From positions 558,001-622,000 of the forward strand of contig CANMUP010000002.1 of NCBI GenBank assembly GCA_947501105.1: DNA of 64,000 bases, in the 5' to 3' direction. Numbering within the stretch: position 1 is the first letter of the stretch; the number at the start of each line of letters is the position of its first letter. Below the pieces are notes generated by a model that had not been told where the DNA came from, made no database searches, and saw only the letters and a program-made list of their open reading frames with translations. Positions 42,232 through 51,882 of the stretch are shown here, one piece after another. This DNA is from an uncultured Flaviramulus sp. (GTDB lineage Bacteria > Bacteroidota > Bacteroidia > Flavobacteriales > Flavobacteriaceae). A program made the translations under genes and the position numbers.

Positions 42232-43376
42232 AGGTTGGTTTCATTACATCCGAATATCCTCATGCAAAAATAAAGCATGCAGCGGGAATAGGGACGAGTA
42301 TAAAAAACCTCGCAATTACACTAGTTAAAAAAGATGTTAATGTTACAGTTTTTGTGTATCATCAAAACAGTAATGAAGTATTTATTGATGAAGGTGTTGA
42401 AATTCATCTCATAAAAAAAGAAAAATACAAGTTGTTTACCTGGTATTTTTATAGAAAACATATTCAAAACTATGTAAAAACTATTGTAAAAAAGAAAAAC
42501 ATACAGCTTTTAGAAGCACCCGATTGGACAGGTATTACAGCTTTTATGAAGTTTAATGTTCCTCTAGTGATTAGATTTCATGGTAGTGATGCGTATTTTT
42601 GTAAGTTAGAAAACAGAAAGCAAAAGTTCAAGAATTTTATGTTTGAAAAGCTGGCTTTAAGAAAGGCTAAAGCATATGTCGCACCGACAACTTATGCTGG
42701 TGTTGAAACTAGAAAAATATTTGGATTAGATAAAAGCAAAATAAAAACAATACATTACGGGTTAAAGTTAAAAGACTTTGTAAACGAATCACCCAATTTG
42801 TATAACAAAAAAACTATACTCTACATTGGAACTATCATAAGGAAAAAAGGAGTTATAGAACTTGCTCAAATATTTAATAAGGTTGTTGAGGCAAATCCAG
42901 ACGCACAACTAATTTTAATAGGAAGTGATGCTCCAGATATTAAAACAAATAGTTCTTCTACATACAAGATTGTGGAGGCCATTTTTACTGAGAAAGCAAA
43001 GAAAAAAAACACTTATTTAGGCAAAATCCCATACGGTGAAGTACAAAATCACATTAAGAAAGCTCATGTTTGTGTTTTTCCTTCATTTGCAGAAACTTTA
43101 GGAATGGTAACTATAGAATCTATGGCTTTACAAAAACCCGTAGTAAATACTAGTATAGGTTGGGCTCAAGAGTTGATTGATGATGGTATCAATGGGTATT
43201 TAGTCCATCCTTCAAAAATAGATGCTTATGCTGTTCGAATTATTCAGCTGTTTAAAGATGAAGATTTGTGCTTAGAAATAGGAAAAGCTGCAAGAAAAAA
43301 AGTAGAAATGCTTTTTGATATTGAAAAAAATGCAGATATTAATCTAGCATATTATAATTCAATCTTAAATACATGA
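42228..43376 (+). CDS. Glycosyltransferase family 4 (GT-B)
   Basis: This 382-residue protein starts MKVGFITSEYPHAK at ATG 42228, overlapping the previous stop as ATGA; an in-frame TTG at 42201 is rejected. The glycine-rich GIGTSIKNLAITL, VIRFHGSDAYF, ILYIGTIIRKKGVIELAQIF and the E-x7-E motif FAETLGMVTIESMALQKPVV define GT4. It is a cytoplasmic or membrane-associated retaining transferase for the repeat unit. The next gene again overlaps by 4 bp (ATGA). Confidence 0.92.
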   Translation: MKVGFITSEYPHAKIKHAAGIGTSIKNLAITLVKKDVNVTVFVYHQNSNEVFIDEGVEIHLIKKEKYKLFTWYFYRKHIQNYVKTIVKKKNIQLLEAPDWTGITAFMKFNVPLVIRFHGSDAYFCKLENRKQKFKNFMFEKLALRKAKAYVAPTTYAGVETRKIFGLDKSKIKTIHYGLKLKDFVNESPNLYNKKTILYIGTIIRKKGVIELAQIFNKVVEANPDAQLILIGSDAPDIKTNSSSTYKIVEAIFTEKAKKKNTYLGKIPYGEVQNHIKKAHVCVFPSFAETLGMVTIESMALQKPVVNTSIGWAQELIDDGINGYLVHPSKIDAYAVRIIQLFKDEDLCLEIGKAARKKVEMLFDIEKNADINLAYYNSILNT

Positions 43377-44911
43377 TTCTTTTAATACATAAAGATGACG
43401 CTGTTGTTGAAGTTATTGATTTAGATACAAACAAATCAATACCCATTACAACTAGTAAAATTATTAATGAGTTATTTAATGTAGCGTTAGTTAATGTAGA
43501 GAGAGTACTTGTTTGGTGTCATGAATCTTTAAGAGAATATTTGAATATTGAAGGTCTAAAAACATCATTTCATCTTAAAAATATGATGATTTCTTATGGT
43601 CATAATCAATATTTTTCTGATAGAATAGGTTATATTGAAGACTCTCCATTTTTAAAAGTAAATAAAAGTGTAAAATACCCCACATGGTTAATGAGTAGTC
43701 AGGTTGGAGCTATTTATGCATCCCAGTTTTTAATATTTCAAGATGAAATAAAATTGAATGAAACTTTTGATTTTGTTTTAAACGCTATCGCAAAGCAAGG
43801 TATGCCCAAAGGGTTATTTTGTTATTCCGAACCTAATCTTTTAAAAAACAATGCGCCATTAGCTCATTCTAAATCAGCTTCAAATTTTCAATTATTTAAG
43901 TTTGTAAAACTACATTATAAAGGCGTTTGGAGCAGTCTTTTACTACTTAATATCATTATAAATGAAGGTAGTGTTCCAATATGGTCATTTATTCGAAATC
44001 TATTTAAGAGACACAAAAAAACAAAACTAAAATTTAGTTTAGAACCATTTATTGAAAATACAAGTAATAAGAGTTCAACAATAGATATTATTATACCAAC
44101 TATTGGAAGAAAAAAATATTTGCATGATGTGCTAATAGATTTGTCAAATCAAACAATGCTACCAAAAAAGGTGATAGTTGTTGAGCAAAATAAAATAGTT
44201 AATGGTAGAACGGAATTAGATTATATAAAAAACAAAGCATGGCCGTTTATTATAGAACATAAGCTTATAAATAAAACAGGAGCTTGCAATGCGCGTAATT
44301 TGGCCTTAAAAGAAGTAACATCAGATTTTGTTTTTTTTGCAGACGATGATATAAGGTTTGAAGCTAATCTACTATCACATAGTATTAATTTCATGCACAA
44401 AAATAACTTAAGCGCAATTACCTTAAGCTGTTTAAGAAAAAATGAAGTTGAAGTTTTTAAAACCGCTTTTCAATGGTCATCGTTTGGTTCTGGTTGTAGT
44501 ATAGTGAAAAGAAAAGTTTTAAATAAAGTAGCGTTTAATTTAGCTTACGAGCACGGTTTTAGTGAAGATGCAGATTTTGGAATGCAATTAAGAAATTCAG
44601 GGATTGATGTAGTTTACTTTCAAAAAGAGAAAATAACTCATTTAAAAGCTCCAGTTGGAGGGTTTCGTGTACCATATATTAATCCGTGGCAAAAAGAAGA
44701 AGGGATACAACCTAAACCTTCTCCTACGGTAATGCTAAACCGATTAAATAACTCAACACCAAAACAATTATTAGGCTATAGAACCAAGTTGTTTTTTAAA
44801 TATTATAAAGTACAAAGAATTAAAAACCCAATTGCATACTATAAACTGTTTAAAAAACAATGGGAACAAAGTATATATTGGGCTAATATTTTAAAAGAAC
44901 AAGATAAATAA
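43373..44911 (+). CDS. Two-domain glycosyltransferase: unknown N-terminal part plus GT2
   Basis: This 512-residue protein has a GT2 domain from about residue 235: STIDIIIPTIGRKKYLHDVL, VVEQNKIVNGR, KTGACNARNLALKEV, FFADDDIRFE (DxD) and HGFSEDADFGMQLRNSG. The first 230 residues (VLVWCHESLREYLNIEGLK, KNMMISYGHNQYFSDRIGY, YPTWLMSSQVGAIYASQ) match no domain I recognise and may be a second, diverged enzymatic or binding module. The gene overlaps its upstream neighbour by 4 bp and shares one base with the next start. Confidence 0.82.
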   Translation: MILLIHKDDAVVEVIDLDTNKSIPITTSKIINELFNVALVNVERVLVWCHESLREYLNIEGLKTSFHLKNMMISYGHNQYFSDRIGYIEDSPFLKVNKSVKYPTWLMSSQVGAIYASQFLIFQDEIKLNETFDFVLNAIAKQGMPKGLFCYSEPNLLKNNAPLAHSKSASNFQLFKFVKLHYKGVWSSLLLLNIIINEGSVPIWSFIRNLFKRHKKTKLKFSLEPFIENTSNKSSTIDIIIPTIGRKKYLHDVLIDLSNQTMLPKKVIVVEQNKIVNGRTELDYIKNKAWPFIIEHKLINKTGACNARNLALKEVTSDFVFFADDDIRFEANLLSHSINFMHKNNLSAITLSCLRKNEVEVFKTAFQWSSFGSGCSIVKRKVLNKVAFNLAYEHGFSEDADFGMQLRNSGIDVVYFQKEKITHLKAPVGGFRVPYINPWQKEEGIQPKPSPTVMLNRLNNSTPKQLLGYRTKLFFKYYKVQRIKNPIAYYKLFKKQWEQSIYWANILKEQDK

Positions 44912-45906
44912 TGAAATTTTCGTTGATTATATGTACTTACATGCGAAATGAGCCTTTATTGAAGCTACTTTTTTCAATACAGGAGCAAACTTTATATCCT
45001 AATGAAATTTTAATTATTGATGGTTCTATTGATGATAAAACAAAGCAAATACTTGAAAACAATATATTTAAAAACATAAACTATTATAAAGTTGAAGAAA
45101 AGGATAGAGGTTTAACAAAACAACGCAATTTTGGTGTTAATTTAGTTAATAAAACCTCAGAGGTTATTTGTTTTTTAGATGATGACATTATTTTAAAACC
45201 AGATTATTTTGCTAACCTTATAAAAACTTATACCGGAAAGGAAGAGGCATTAGCAGTTGGAGGGTATATTTTAAATGATGATTTATGGAAAAAATCATAT
45301 AATGAGAATAATAAAAATAAATTCTATTTTGATGGTTGGAGGAGAAATGAGCCTTCTCGCTTTAAATTAAGACGAAAATTTGGATTACTTCCAGATAAAG
45401 CTCCTGGTTTTTTACCAACTTTTGCACACGGCCGTAGTATTGGATTCTTACCACCTTCAGGAAAAATTTATGAAGTTGAGCAAGTTATGGGAGGTGTATC
45501 TTCTTATAAAAAAGAAGTTTTTGAGACCTTGAATTTTTCAACGTATTTTGAAGGATATGGTTTATATGAAGATGCAGATTTCTCATTAAGGCTCTCAAAA
45601 CTAGGAAAGTTATACATTAATACGTCTGCTCAATTATATCATTATCATGACGATTCTGGTAGACCAAATAAGTACAAATACGGAAAAATGGTTATTAGAA
45701 ACGGTTGGTATGTTTGGCGAGTAAAATATCTTAACCCAAACTTAAAGGCACGAATAAAATGGAATGCTACGGCTTTTTTATTAACATGTGTTAGATTTAT
45801 GAATATCGCAAATACTAGCAAAAAAAGAGAAGCATTTACTGAATGTTTAGGAAGAGTAGTAGGGTGGTGGATGTTAATTTTCAACAAACCCAAAGTAAAC
45901 AGATGA
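44911..45906 (+). CDS. Glycosyltransferase family 2 (GT-A)
   Basis: This 331-residue protein begins MKFSLIICTYMRNEPLLKLL, with IIDGSIDDKTKQI, the conserved KQRNFGVNLV block and the DxD motif CFLDDDIILKPDYF. FEGYGLYEDADFSLRLSKLG carries the catalytic acid region. It is probably an inverting transferase, closest in style to rhamnosyl- or mannosyltransferase-like GT2 enzymes. The stop overlaps the next ATG (ATGA). Confidence 0.9.
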   Translation: MKFSLIICTYMRNEPLLKLLFSIQEQTLYPNEILIIDGSIDDKTKQILENNIFKNINYYKVEEKDRGLTKQRNFGVNLVNKTSEVICFLDDDIILKPDYFANLIKTYTGKEEALAVGGYILNDDLWKKSYNENNKNKFYFDGWRRNEPSRFKLRRKFGLLPDKAPGFLPTFAHGRSIGFLPPSGKIYEVEQVMGGVSSYKKEVFETLNFSTYFEGYGLYEDADFSLRLSKLGKLYINTSAQLYHYHDDSGRPNKYKYGKMVIRNGWYVWRVKYLNPNLKARIKWNATAFLLTCVRFMNIANTSKKREAFTECLGRVVGWWMLIFNKPKVNR

Positions 45907-47018
45907 GATTTTTAATTATTTCGCATACTAAGCATAAACAGCAAGATAACTTGTTATTTGCTTATGCTCCTTATGTTCGCGAAATGAATATATGGTTAAA
46001 ATATGTTGATTCCGTTGAAATTGTAGCTCCAAAAATAGATGAAACTGTTTCTAATATTGAAATAGCGTATCAGCATGACAAAATCTATTTTAATGAAACA
46101 GCTTCAATTGCATTTACATCGTTAAAAAAAGCAATTAACTCTTTGTTAAAATTACCTATTATATTTTATGTCATTTTTAAAGCTTGTAAAAGAGCCGATC
46201 ATATTCATTTAAGGAATCCTGGTAATATAGGTTTATTAGGGTGCCTAGTTCAAATTTTTTTTCCAAGAAAAGTAAAAACAGCAAAATATGCTGGTAATTG
46301 GAACCCCAAAAGCAAACAACCTTTAAGTTATAAGTTTCAAAAATGGGTTTTAAGTAACACTTTTCTAACTAAAAATATGCAAGTATTAGTTTATGGAGAG
46401 TGGGAAAATCAAACAAAAAATATCAAATCGTTTTTCACTGCTTCTTTTTCTAAAAAAGATATAATTAATGATGAAGTACGTGATTATGATAAAGCATTAA
46501 GTTTTGTTTTTATTGGCAGTTTAGTAAAAGGGAAACGCCCTCTTTTAGCTATCAAAATTGTTGAGCAATTGAAAAAGGAAGGTAAATCCATTTTTTTAGA
46601 ACTATATGGTGATGGTATTTTAAAAGAAGAATTACAAGAATATATAACAAGAAAAAAGCTAGAAGACATAGTTATATTAAAAGGTAATCAGAAAAAAGAT
46701 GTGATAAAAAGGGTGTTAAAAAAAACTCACTTTTTATTACTACCATCAAAATCAGAAGGTTGGCCAAAAGCAGTTGCAGAAGCTATGTTTTTTGGAACCA
46801 TTCCTATAGCAACGAAGGTATCTTGTGTACCAACTATGTTAAATCATGGAAGACGAGGTATTCTAATTGAGTCAAATGTAACATCAGCAACTAATAGCAT
46901 TATAGAACATTTAAAAAGTAATGATTTAAAAGTTATGTCTAAATTGGCAAGTAATTGGTCTCAAAATTATACTTTAGATACTTTTGAAACCGAGATTTCC
47001 AAATTAATAAATGGTTAA
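45903..47018 (+). CDS. Glycosyltransferase family 4 (GT-B)
   Basis: This 371-residue protein starts MRFLIISHTKHKQQDN at ATG 45903, overlapping the previous stop codon; the in-frame TTG at 45843 lies inside the neighbour and is rejected. The C-terminal GT4 domain shows SFVFIGSLVKGKRPLLAIKI, LELYGDGILKEEL and SEGWPKAVAEAMFFGTIPIAT with the E-x7-E motif. The acceptor and donor sugars are unknown. Its stop codon shares one base with the next start. Confidence 0.9.
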   Translation: MRFLIISHTKHKQQDNLLFAYAPYVREMNIWLKYVDSVEIVAPKIDETVSNIEIAYQHDKIYFNETASIAFTSLKKAINSLLKLPIIFYVIFKACKRADHIHLRNPGNIGLLGCLVQIFFPRKVKTAKYAGNWNPKSKQPLSYKFQKWVLSNTFLTKNMQVLVYGEWENQTKNIKSFFTASFSKKDIINDEVRDYDKALSFVFIGSLVKGKRPLLAIKIVEQLKKEGKSIFLELYGDGILKEELQEYITRKKLEDIVILKGNQKKDVIKRVLKKTHFLLLPSKSEGWPKAVAEAMFFGTIPIATKVSCVPTMLNHGRRGILIESNVTSATNSIIEHLKSNDLKVMSKLASNWSQNYTLDTFETEISKLING

Positions 47019-48085
47019 TGAGAATATTGCAATTAATAGATACTTTAGACTCAGGTGGTGCAGAGCGCATGGCAATTAATTATGCTAATTTATTATCTAA
47101 AGATTGTACATCTTTTATTTGCGCAACAAGATCAGAAGGATTATTAAAACAATCTATTAGTGCAGAGGTTAATTTTTTGTTTTTAAATAAGAAAAGTACT
47201 TTAGATTTAATTGCAATAAAGCGATTACATGATTATATTAAAGAACATAGTATAGAAATTATTCATGCACACTCAACATCCTTTTTTATTGCTACTTTAA
47301 TTAAAATATTTAATAGAAAAATTAAATTAATATGGCATGACCATTACGGAAATAGTGAGTTTTTGAATGAAAGGAAGCATGCGGCTTTAAAACTTTGTTC
47401 TAGTAAATTTAATACTATTATTAGTGTAAATAAAGCACTTAAAAAATGGTCTGAAAACAATTTAAAATGTAATAACACTATATTTTTAAATAATTTTGTA
47501 GCAACTAATACTAATGAGATTAAAGAAACAATTTTAAAGGGTCTAGAAGAAAAACGTATTGTCTGTTTAGCCAACTTAAGACCACAGAAAAACCATTTTA
47601 TGTTGCTTGATGCTTTTAAAGTAGTTTATGCATATGATAAGGATTGGACTTTGCATTTAGTCGGAAAAGATCAATCTGATAGTTATTCATCAAAATTGAA
47701 AGAGAAAATTAACACTTTAAAATTAAACGATAATGTTTTTGTTTATGGAAGCAGAAGTGATATTCATTATATTTTAAATCAAAGTGACATAGGTGTTTTG
47801 TCTTCAAAATCAGAAGGCCTACCATTAGCATTACTAGAATACGGATTAGCAAAACTACCTGTTGTTGTAACAAATGTAGGCGATTGCAATAAGGTGATTA
47901 CAAAATCATCAGAAGGGTTTTTGGTTAATTCAGGAGATTCAGAGCAATTTTCAAAAGCAATTATAAGCTATATTAATAATGCTCAATTAAAAATTCAATG
48001 CGGTAAAGCATTGCATGCTAATGTAATTACTAACTTTGGAGAGAATAAAATAAAGGATCAGCTAATAAAAATTTATTCAAATTAA
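47018..48085 (+). CDS. Glycosyltransferase family 4 (GT-B)
   Basis: This 355-residue protein starts MRILQLIDTLDSGGAERMAI, the common GT4 opening with the GGAER loop. Further motifs are IIHAHSTSFFIATLI, LANLRPQKNHFMLLDAF, LHLVGKDQSDSYSS and SEGLPLALLEYGLAKLPVV (E-x7-E). It is a cytoplasmic retaining transferase for this locus. The Wzy-like gene follows after 4 bp. Confidence 0.93.
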   Translation: MRILQLIDTLDSGGAERMAINYANLLSKDCTSFICATRSEGLLKQSISAEVNFLFLNKKSTLDLIAIKRLHDYIKEHSIEIIHAHSTSFFIATLIKIFNRKIKLIWHDHYGNSEFLNERKHAALKLCSSKFNTIISVNKALKKWSENNLKCNNTIFLNNFVATNTNEIKETILKGLEEKRIVCLANLRPQKNHFMLLDAFKVVYAYDKDWTLHLVGKDQSDSYSSKLKEKINTLKLNDNVFVYGSRSDIHYILNQSDIGVLSSKSEGLPLALLEYGLAKLPVVVTNVGDCNKVITKSSEGFLVNSGDSEQFSKAIISYINNAQLKIQCGKALHANVITNFGENKIKDQLIKIYSN

Positions 48086-48089
48086 AGTA

Positions 48090-49451
48090 GTGAAAGGATT
48101 TAGTTATATAAATTTAATTCTACTACATATCTTAATAGGTGTGAGTGTATATCTTTTCAAGCCTATATCAAAAGCTTATTTTTTAGCAATTTTAATTTTA
48201 TCTATTGTAAGTATTATAAACTCTGTACCTAAAAAAAGACATATATATGTTTTAAGTGCCTGCGCCTATATAATTGGTTCTGAGGTGTTTTTTAGAATGA
48301 CTGGCGGTAATTTTTTGTATGAAGCATCTAAATATTTTGTAATACTATTTTTAATTATTGGAATGTTATTAGGTGATGGTATAGGAAAAAAATCTTATCC
48401 ATATATAGTATATTTAATGCTCTTATTTCCTGGAATAGTAGTCGCCTCTTTTTCGTTAGATTATAATACAAATATACGAACTGCGATTGCATTTAATTTA
48501 AGCGGTCCAGTTTGTTTAGGAATTGCTGCGTTATATTGTTACAAAAGAAAAATCACTTTAAAGGATTTACAAAATGTTTTGATGTTTGCCTTATTGCCAA
48601 TTATTAGTATTACTACATATTTGTTTTTATATACACCAAGTATAAAAGATGTTTTGTCTGGAACTGGATCTAATTTTGCCACTTCGGGAGGCTTTGGACC
48701 AAACCAGGTAGCGACTGTTTTAGGCTTAGGAGCTTTTTTATTGGCAGGCAGATTATTTTTACAATCTAAAACACTATTTGTTAAGATTATAAATATTAGT
48801 ATTTTAATATTTATTGCATACAGAGCTATTGTAACTTTTAGTAGGGGAGGCGTATTTGTAGCAGTTTTAATTTTACTAGTATTTATTATAGCATACTATT
48901 TTAAGGCGCCTACAAAGAGCAAAATAAAGGTTCTTGGTTCCATAATTATTTTAAGTATTGGGATTACTATAACCTGGGTTGTAAGCTCTAGAAATACTGG
49001 AGGATTAATTGATAAACGTTATAATAACCAAGATGCAATTGGTAGAACAAAGGATGATATAAGTACAGGAAGAACAGGCTTATTAGCAAATGAGCTGAAT
49101 GAATTTTTTGAAAACCCTTTTATAGGAGTTGGTGTAGGTAAACTTAAAGAGTTAAGATTTGAAAAAGAAGGGGTTAAAGCTGCATCTCATAATGAAATGA
49201 GTAGAATAATTGCTGAACATGGCTTATTTGGAGTTGCTGCTTTTTTTATATTATTATTAACACCTCTTTTTTTAAGGTATCAAAACAAAAAAAACATCTA
49301 TTTTTATTCTTTTTATTTGTTTTGGTTTTTAACCATTAATCATTCATCCATGCGTATCGCGGCACCAGCTTTTATTTATGGGTTATGCCTGTTAAATATA
49401 CAATATGACAAACCTATTATACATAGGAAACAAATTATCAAGCAAGGGTAA
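48090..49451 (+). CDS. Wzy/WaaL-like polysaccharide polymerase or ligase
   Basis: This 453-residue protein has about 11-12 hydrophobic helices. A large periplasmic loop (about 305-365) holds FIGVGVGKLKELRFEKEG and AASHNEMSRIIAEHGLFGVAA, the pattern of the O-antigen ligase/polymerase (Wzy_C) domain. Members polymerise lipid-linked repeat units or transfer chains to an acceptor in the periplasm; sequence does not separate the two roles. The start is GTG at 48090, as the next ATG lies after the second helix. Its last 47 bp overlap the next gene. Confidence 0.85.
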   Translation: MKGFSYINLILLHILIGVSVYLFKPISKAYFLAILILSIVSIINSVPKKRHIYVLSACAYIIGSEVFFRMTGGNFLYEASKYFVILFLIIGMLLGDGIGKKSYPYIVYLMLLFPGIVVASFSLDYNTNIRTAIAFNLSGPVCLGIAALYCYKRKITLKDLQNVLMFALLPIISITTYLFLYTPSIKDVLSGTGSNFATSGGFGPNQVATVLGLGAFLLAGRLFLQSKTLFVKIINISILIFIAYRAIVTFSRGGVFVAVLILLVFIIAYYFKAPTKSKIKVLGSIIILSIGITITWVVSSRNTGGLIDKRYNNQDAIGRTKDDISTGRTGLLANELNEFFENPFIGVGVGKLKELRFEKEGVKAASHNEMSRIIAEHGLFGVAAFFILLLTPLFLRYQNKKNIYFYSFYLFWFLTINHSSMRIAAPAFIYGLCLLNIQYDKPIIHRKQIIKQG

Positions 49452-50415
49452 AACCGTTACTTCTATTGAAACTTTAGGAAGACTACTTAAAGCTGAAGGT
49501 TTTGCAATTAAAACAGCTTCAAGTAAAGTTAACAAGGTTTTTAGGCTTGTTGATATGTTATATTGTGTTGTGAAGTATAGAAAGTTAACCGATTTTGTAC
49601 TGATTGATACATACAGTACTTCAAATTTTTATTATGCCTTTTTTGTTAGCAAACTATGTAGACTTTTAAGTTTAAAATACATTCCTATTTTAAGAGGAGG
49701 AAACTTGCCTTATCGATTAAAATCCTACCCTAAATTATCAAAAGCTATATTTACTAATGCATATAAAAATGTGGCACCATCATTATATATGCAATCTAAT
49801 TTTGAAGAATTTGGGTATTCAAATTTAGTTTGTATTCCAAATTTTATTGAAATTAGAAATTATCCATTTAAAGCACGAAATTTTGACAAAATAAAATTAT
49901 TATGGGTACGTTCATTTTCAAAAATTTATAACCCTTTATTGGCAATACAAATTTTAAAAATTTTAAAAAGTGAAAACATTGAAGCAGAGCTCTGTATGGT
50001 AGGTCCAGAAAACGACGGAAGTTTAGAAGAGGCTAAAAAATATGCTAAAAAGCTTAACGTTGATGTTACTTTTACAGGAAAACTTGAAAAAGAAGAATGG
50101 ATAAGTTTATCTGAAAGCTTCAATATTTTTATAAATACGACTAATTTTGATAATATGCCTGTAAGTGTTATTGAAGCTATGGCATTAGGATTGTCCATTA
50201 TTTCTACAGATATTGGTGGTGTGCCATTTTTAATAACTAACGAAGTTGATGGTATTTTAGTAGCACCAAATAATGCTGAAGATTTTGTGAAAGCTATCAA
50301 AAAGATTAAGAGTCAACAAGATAGAACAAGTAGTATGATTTCTTCTGCTAGAAAAAATGCAGAGCAATTTGATTGGAGTATAGTCAAAAATCAATGGATT
50401 AAACTATTGCAGTAA
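49405..50415 (+). CDS. Glycosyltransferase family 4 (GT-B)
   Basis: This 336-residue protein starts MTNLLYIGNKLSSKGKTVTS inside the end of the Wzy-like gene (47-bp overlap). The GT4 domain has IKLLWVRSFSKIYNPLLAIQIL, AELCMVGPENDGSLEEA and FDNMPVSVIEAMALGLSII (E-x7-E variant). It completes the transferase set of the locus. A 59-bp gap with a weak promoter-like box separates it from the sugar-phosphate transferase gene. Confidence 0.9.
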   Translation: MTNLLYIGNKLSSKGKTVTSIETLGRLLKAEGFAIKTASSKVNKVFRLVDMLYCVVKYRKLTDFVLIDTYSTSNFYYAFFVSKLCRLLSLKYIPILRGGNLPYRLKSYPKLSKAIFTNAYKNVAPSLYMQSNFEEFGYSNLVCIPNFIEIRNYPFKARNFDKIKLLWVRSFSKIYNPLLAIQILKILKSENIEAELCMVGPENDGSLEEAKKYAKKLNVDVTFTGKLEKEEWISLSESFNIFINTTNFDNMPVSVIEAMALGLSIISTDIGGVPFLITNEVDGILVAPNNAEDFVKAIKKIKSQQDRTSSMISSARKNAEQFDWSIVKNQWIKLLQ

Positions 50416-50441
50416 TTTAGCACTGAATTAAATTTACTTAG

Positions 50442-50449
50442 TATCTTTA
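50442..50449 (+). promoter_or_regulatory. Weak -7-like box before the initiating transferase gene
   Basis: TATCTTTA differs from TAnnTTTG only at the last base and lies 25 nt before the ATG at 50475, in one of the two widest gaps of the locus. No matching TTG is seen at the right distance. It may give internal transcription of the last gene. Confidence 0.3.
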
Positions 50450-50474
50450 TAATCTTTCAATTTACCCTATAAAA

Positions 50475-51866
50475 ATGTCTAATAGCAGTATTCATTTTAA
50501 TATTTCTGAACGTAAAGTTTTACTACGCATATTCGATATTATTTCGGTGCTTTTTATATTGTATTTTGTAAGTAATACATTCGATTTTGATTATTTTACT
50601 ATTACAAAAGAAAATTGGAGATGGATTTTTGTGTTAATTCTTTATCTCTCAGTTTTTGGAACTATTTTCGAATTATACGATTTACAAAAGTCTAGCAAGA
50701 TAGAAACAGTTTCTGCTAATATTGTACTTACTGTATCTATTACTGTATTATTTTACTTTTTAACACCATTTTTCACACCTATTTTACCAGATAATCGATT
50801 ACAAATATTATACTTTTATTTTGCTATACTATTAGCGCTTTTTCTATGGAGACTAGCTTATATTACTTTTGTAGTATCTCCTAGATTTTATAAAAAAGTA
50901 ATTATTGTAGGTGAGACATCTAACATCGAATCTATTGTAGAGGCTTTTAATGTTGCAGACCCAAATTATAAAATTGTAGGTTTTATTAATTGTGAAATAA
51001 ATAAAACTGATAAAATAAAGTTCAAGGGCATTATTGAGTATAGTCCTAAACAAATTTATCAAGTTATCAAAGATGAAAAGATATCCGAAGTTGTAATAGC
51101 CAGCTATAATTCAGAAACCATAACACCAGCAATTTATAAAGACTTAATTACACTTTTAGAAGGAGGGTTTCCAATAAAAGAATATACGCAGGTTTACGAA
51201 GATTTAACACAAAGAATTCCCGTTCAATTCGTTGGGAAAGATTTTTATAAATATTTTCCATTTAGTAGAAGTAATCAGAATAAATTATATTTATTTTTTC
51301 ATCGATTTTTTGATTTGATCATTTCTGCATTTGGGATTTTAATAGGAATTATTTTATTACCATTAATTCTTTTAGGAAATATTATAGGAAATAAGGGTAA
51401 GCTTTTTTATTCTCAAGAGCGTATTGGAAAAAATGGAAACCTTTTTAGAATTATTAAATTCAGAACCATGATTGAGAATGCTGAAAAAGAAGGCGCAGTT
51501 TGGGCAAAAAAGAACGATATAAGAGTTACTAAATTCGGTAAGTTTTTACGACATTCTAGATTAGATGAAATCCCGCAATTTTGGAACATTTTAATGGGAG
51601 ATATGAGTTTAATTGGACCAAGGCCTGAGCGTCCTTTTTTTGTTAGAGAACTGTCTCAATTACTTCCGTTTTATGAAACTCGACATATCGTAAAGCCAGG
51701 GTTAACAGGCTGGGCACAAGTAAAAACCAAATATGGTTCCTCTGTTGATGAAAGTCTTCTTAAATTACAATACGATTTGTATTATATCAAACACCGAAGC
51801 TTTTTTCTGGATGTAAATATTCTTGTAAAAACGTTAAGCACTATGATATTTTTTAGAGGACAATAG
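50475..51866 (+). CDS. Undecaprenyl-phosphate sugar phosphotransferase (WcaJ/WbaP-type)
   Basis: This 463-residue polyisoprenyl-phosphate hexose-1-phosphate transferase starts polysaccharide assembly by loading the first sugar-phosphate onto undecaprenyl phosphate. Four N-terminal membrane helices (about 15-135) and a Rossmann-like CoA-binding region (KKVIIVGETSNIESIVEAF) come first. A further membrane segment follows (RFFDLIISAFGILIGIILLP), then the catalytic domain with FRIIKFRTMIENAEKEG, LRHSRLDEIPQFWNILMGDM, LIGPRPERP and KPGLTGWAQV. It is the last gene of the locus and is convergent with the DUF4105 gene 16 bp away. Confidence 0.94.
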   Translation: MSNSSIHFNISERKVLLRIFDIISVLFILYFVSNTFDFDYFTITKENWRWIFVLILYLSVFGTIFELYDLQKSSKIETVSANIVLTVSITVLFYFLTPFFTPILPDNRLQILYFYFAILLALFLWRLAYITFVVSPRFYKKVIIVGETSNIESIVEAFNVADPNYKIVGFINCEINKTDKIKFKGIIEYSPKQIYQVIKDEKISEVVIASYNSETITPAIYKDLITLLEGGFPIKEYTQVYEDLTQRIPVQFVGKDFYKYFPFSRSNQNKLYLFFHRFFDLIISAFGILIGIILLPLILLGNIIGNKGKLFYSQERIGKNGNLFRIIKFRTMIENAEKEGAVWAKKNDIRVTKFGKFLRHSRLDEIPQFWNILMGDMSLIGPRPERPFFVRELSQLLPFYETRHIVKPGLTGWAQVKTKYGSSVDESLLKLQYDLYYIKHRSFFLDVNILVKTLSTMIFFRGQ

Positions 51867-51882
51867 CTATGCTTTTTTACTG

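Noticed and set aside
24413-51866. Genomic island inserted by a mobile element
   Set aside because: No integrase, transposase, tRNA or direct repeats flank the locus. Variable polysaccharide loci are common without such marks, so transfer cannot be claimed from the window.
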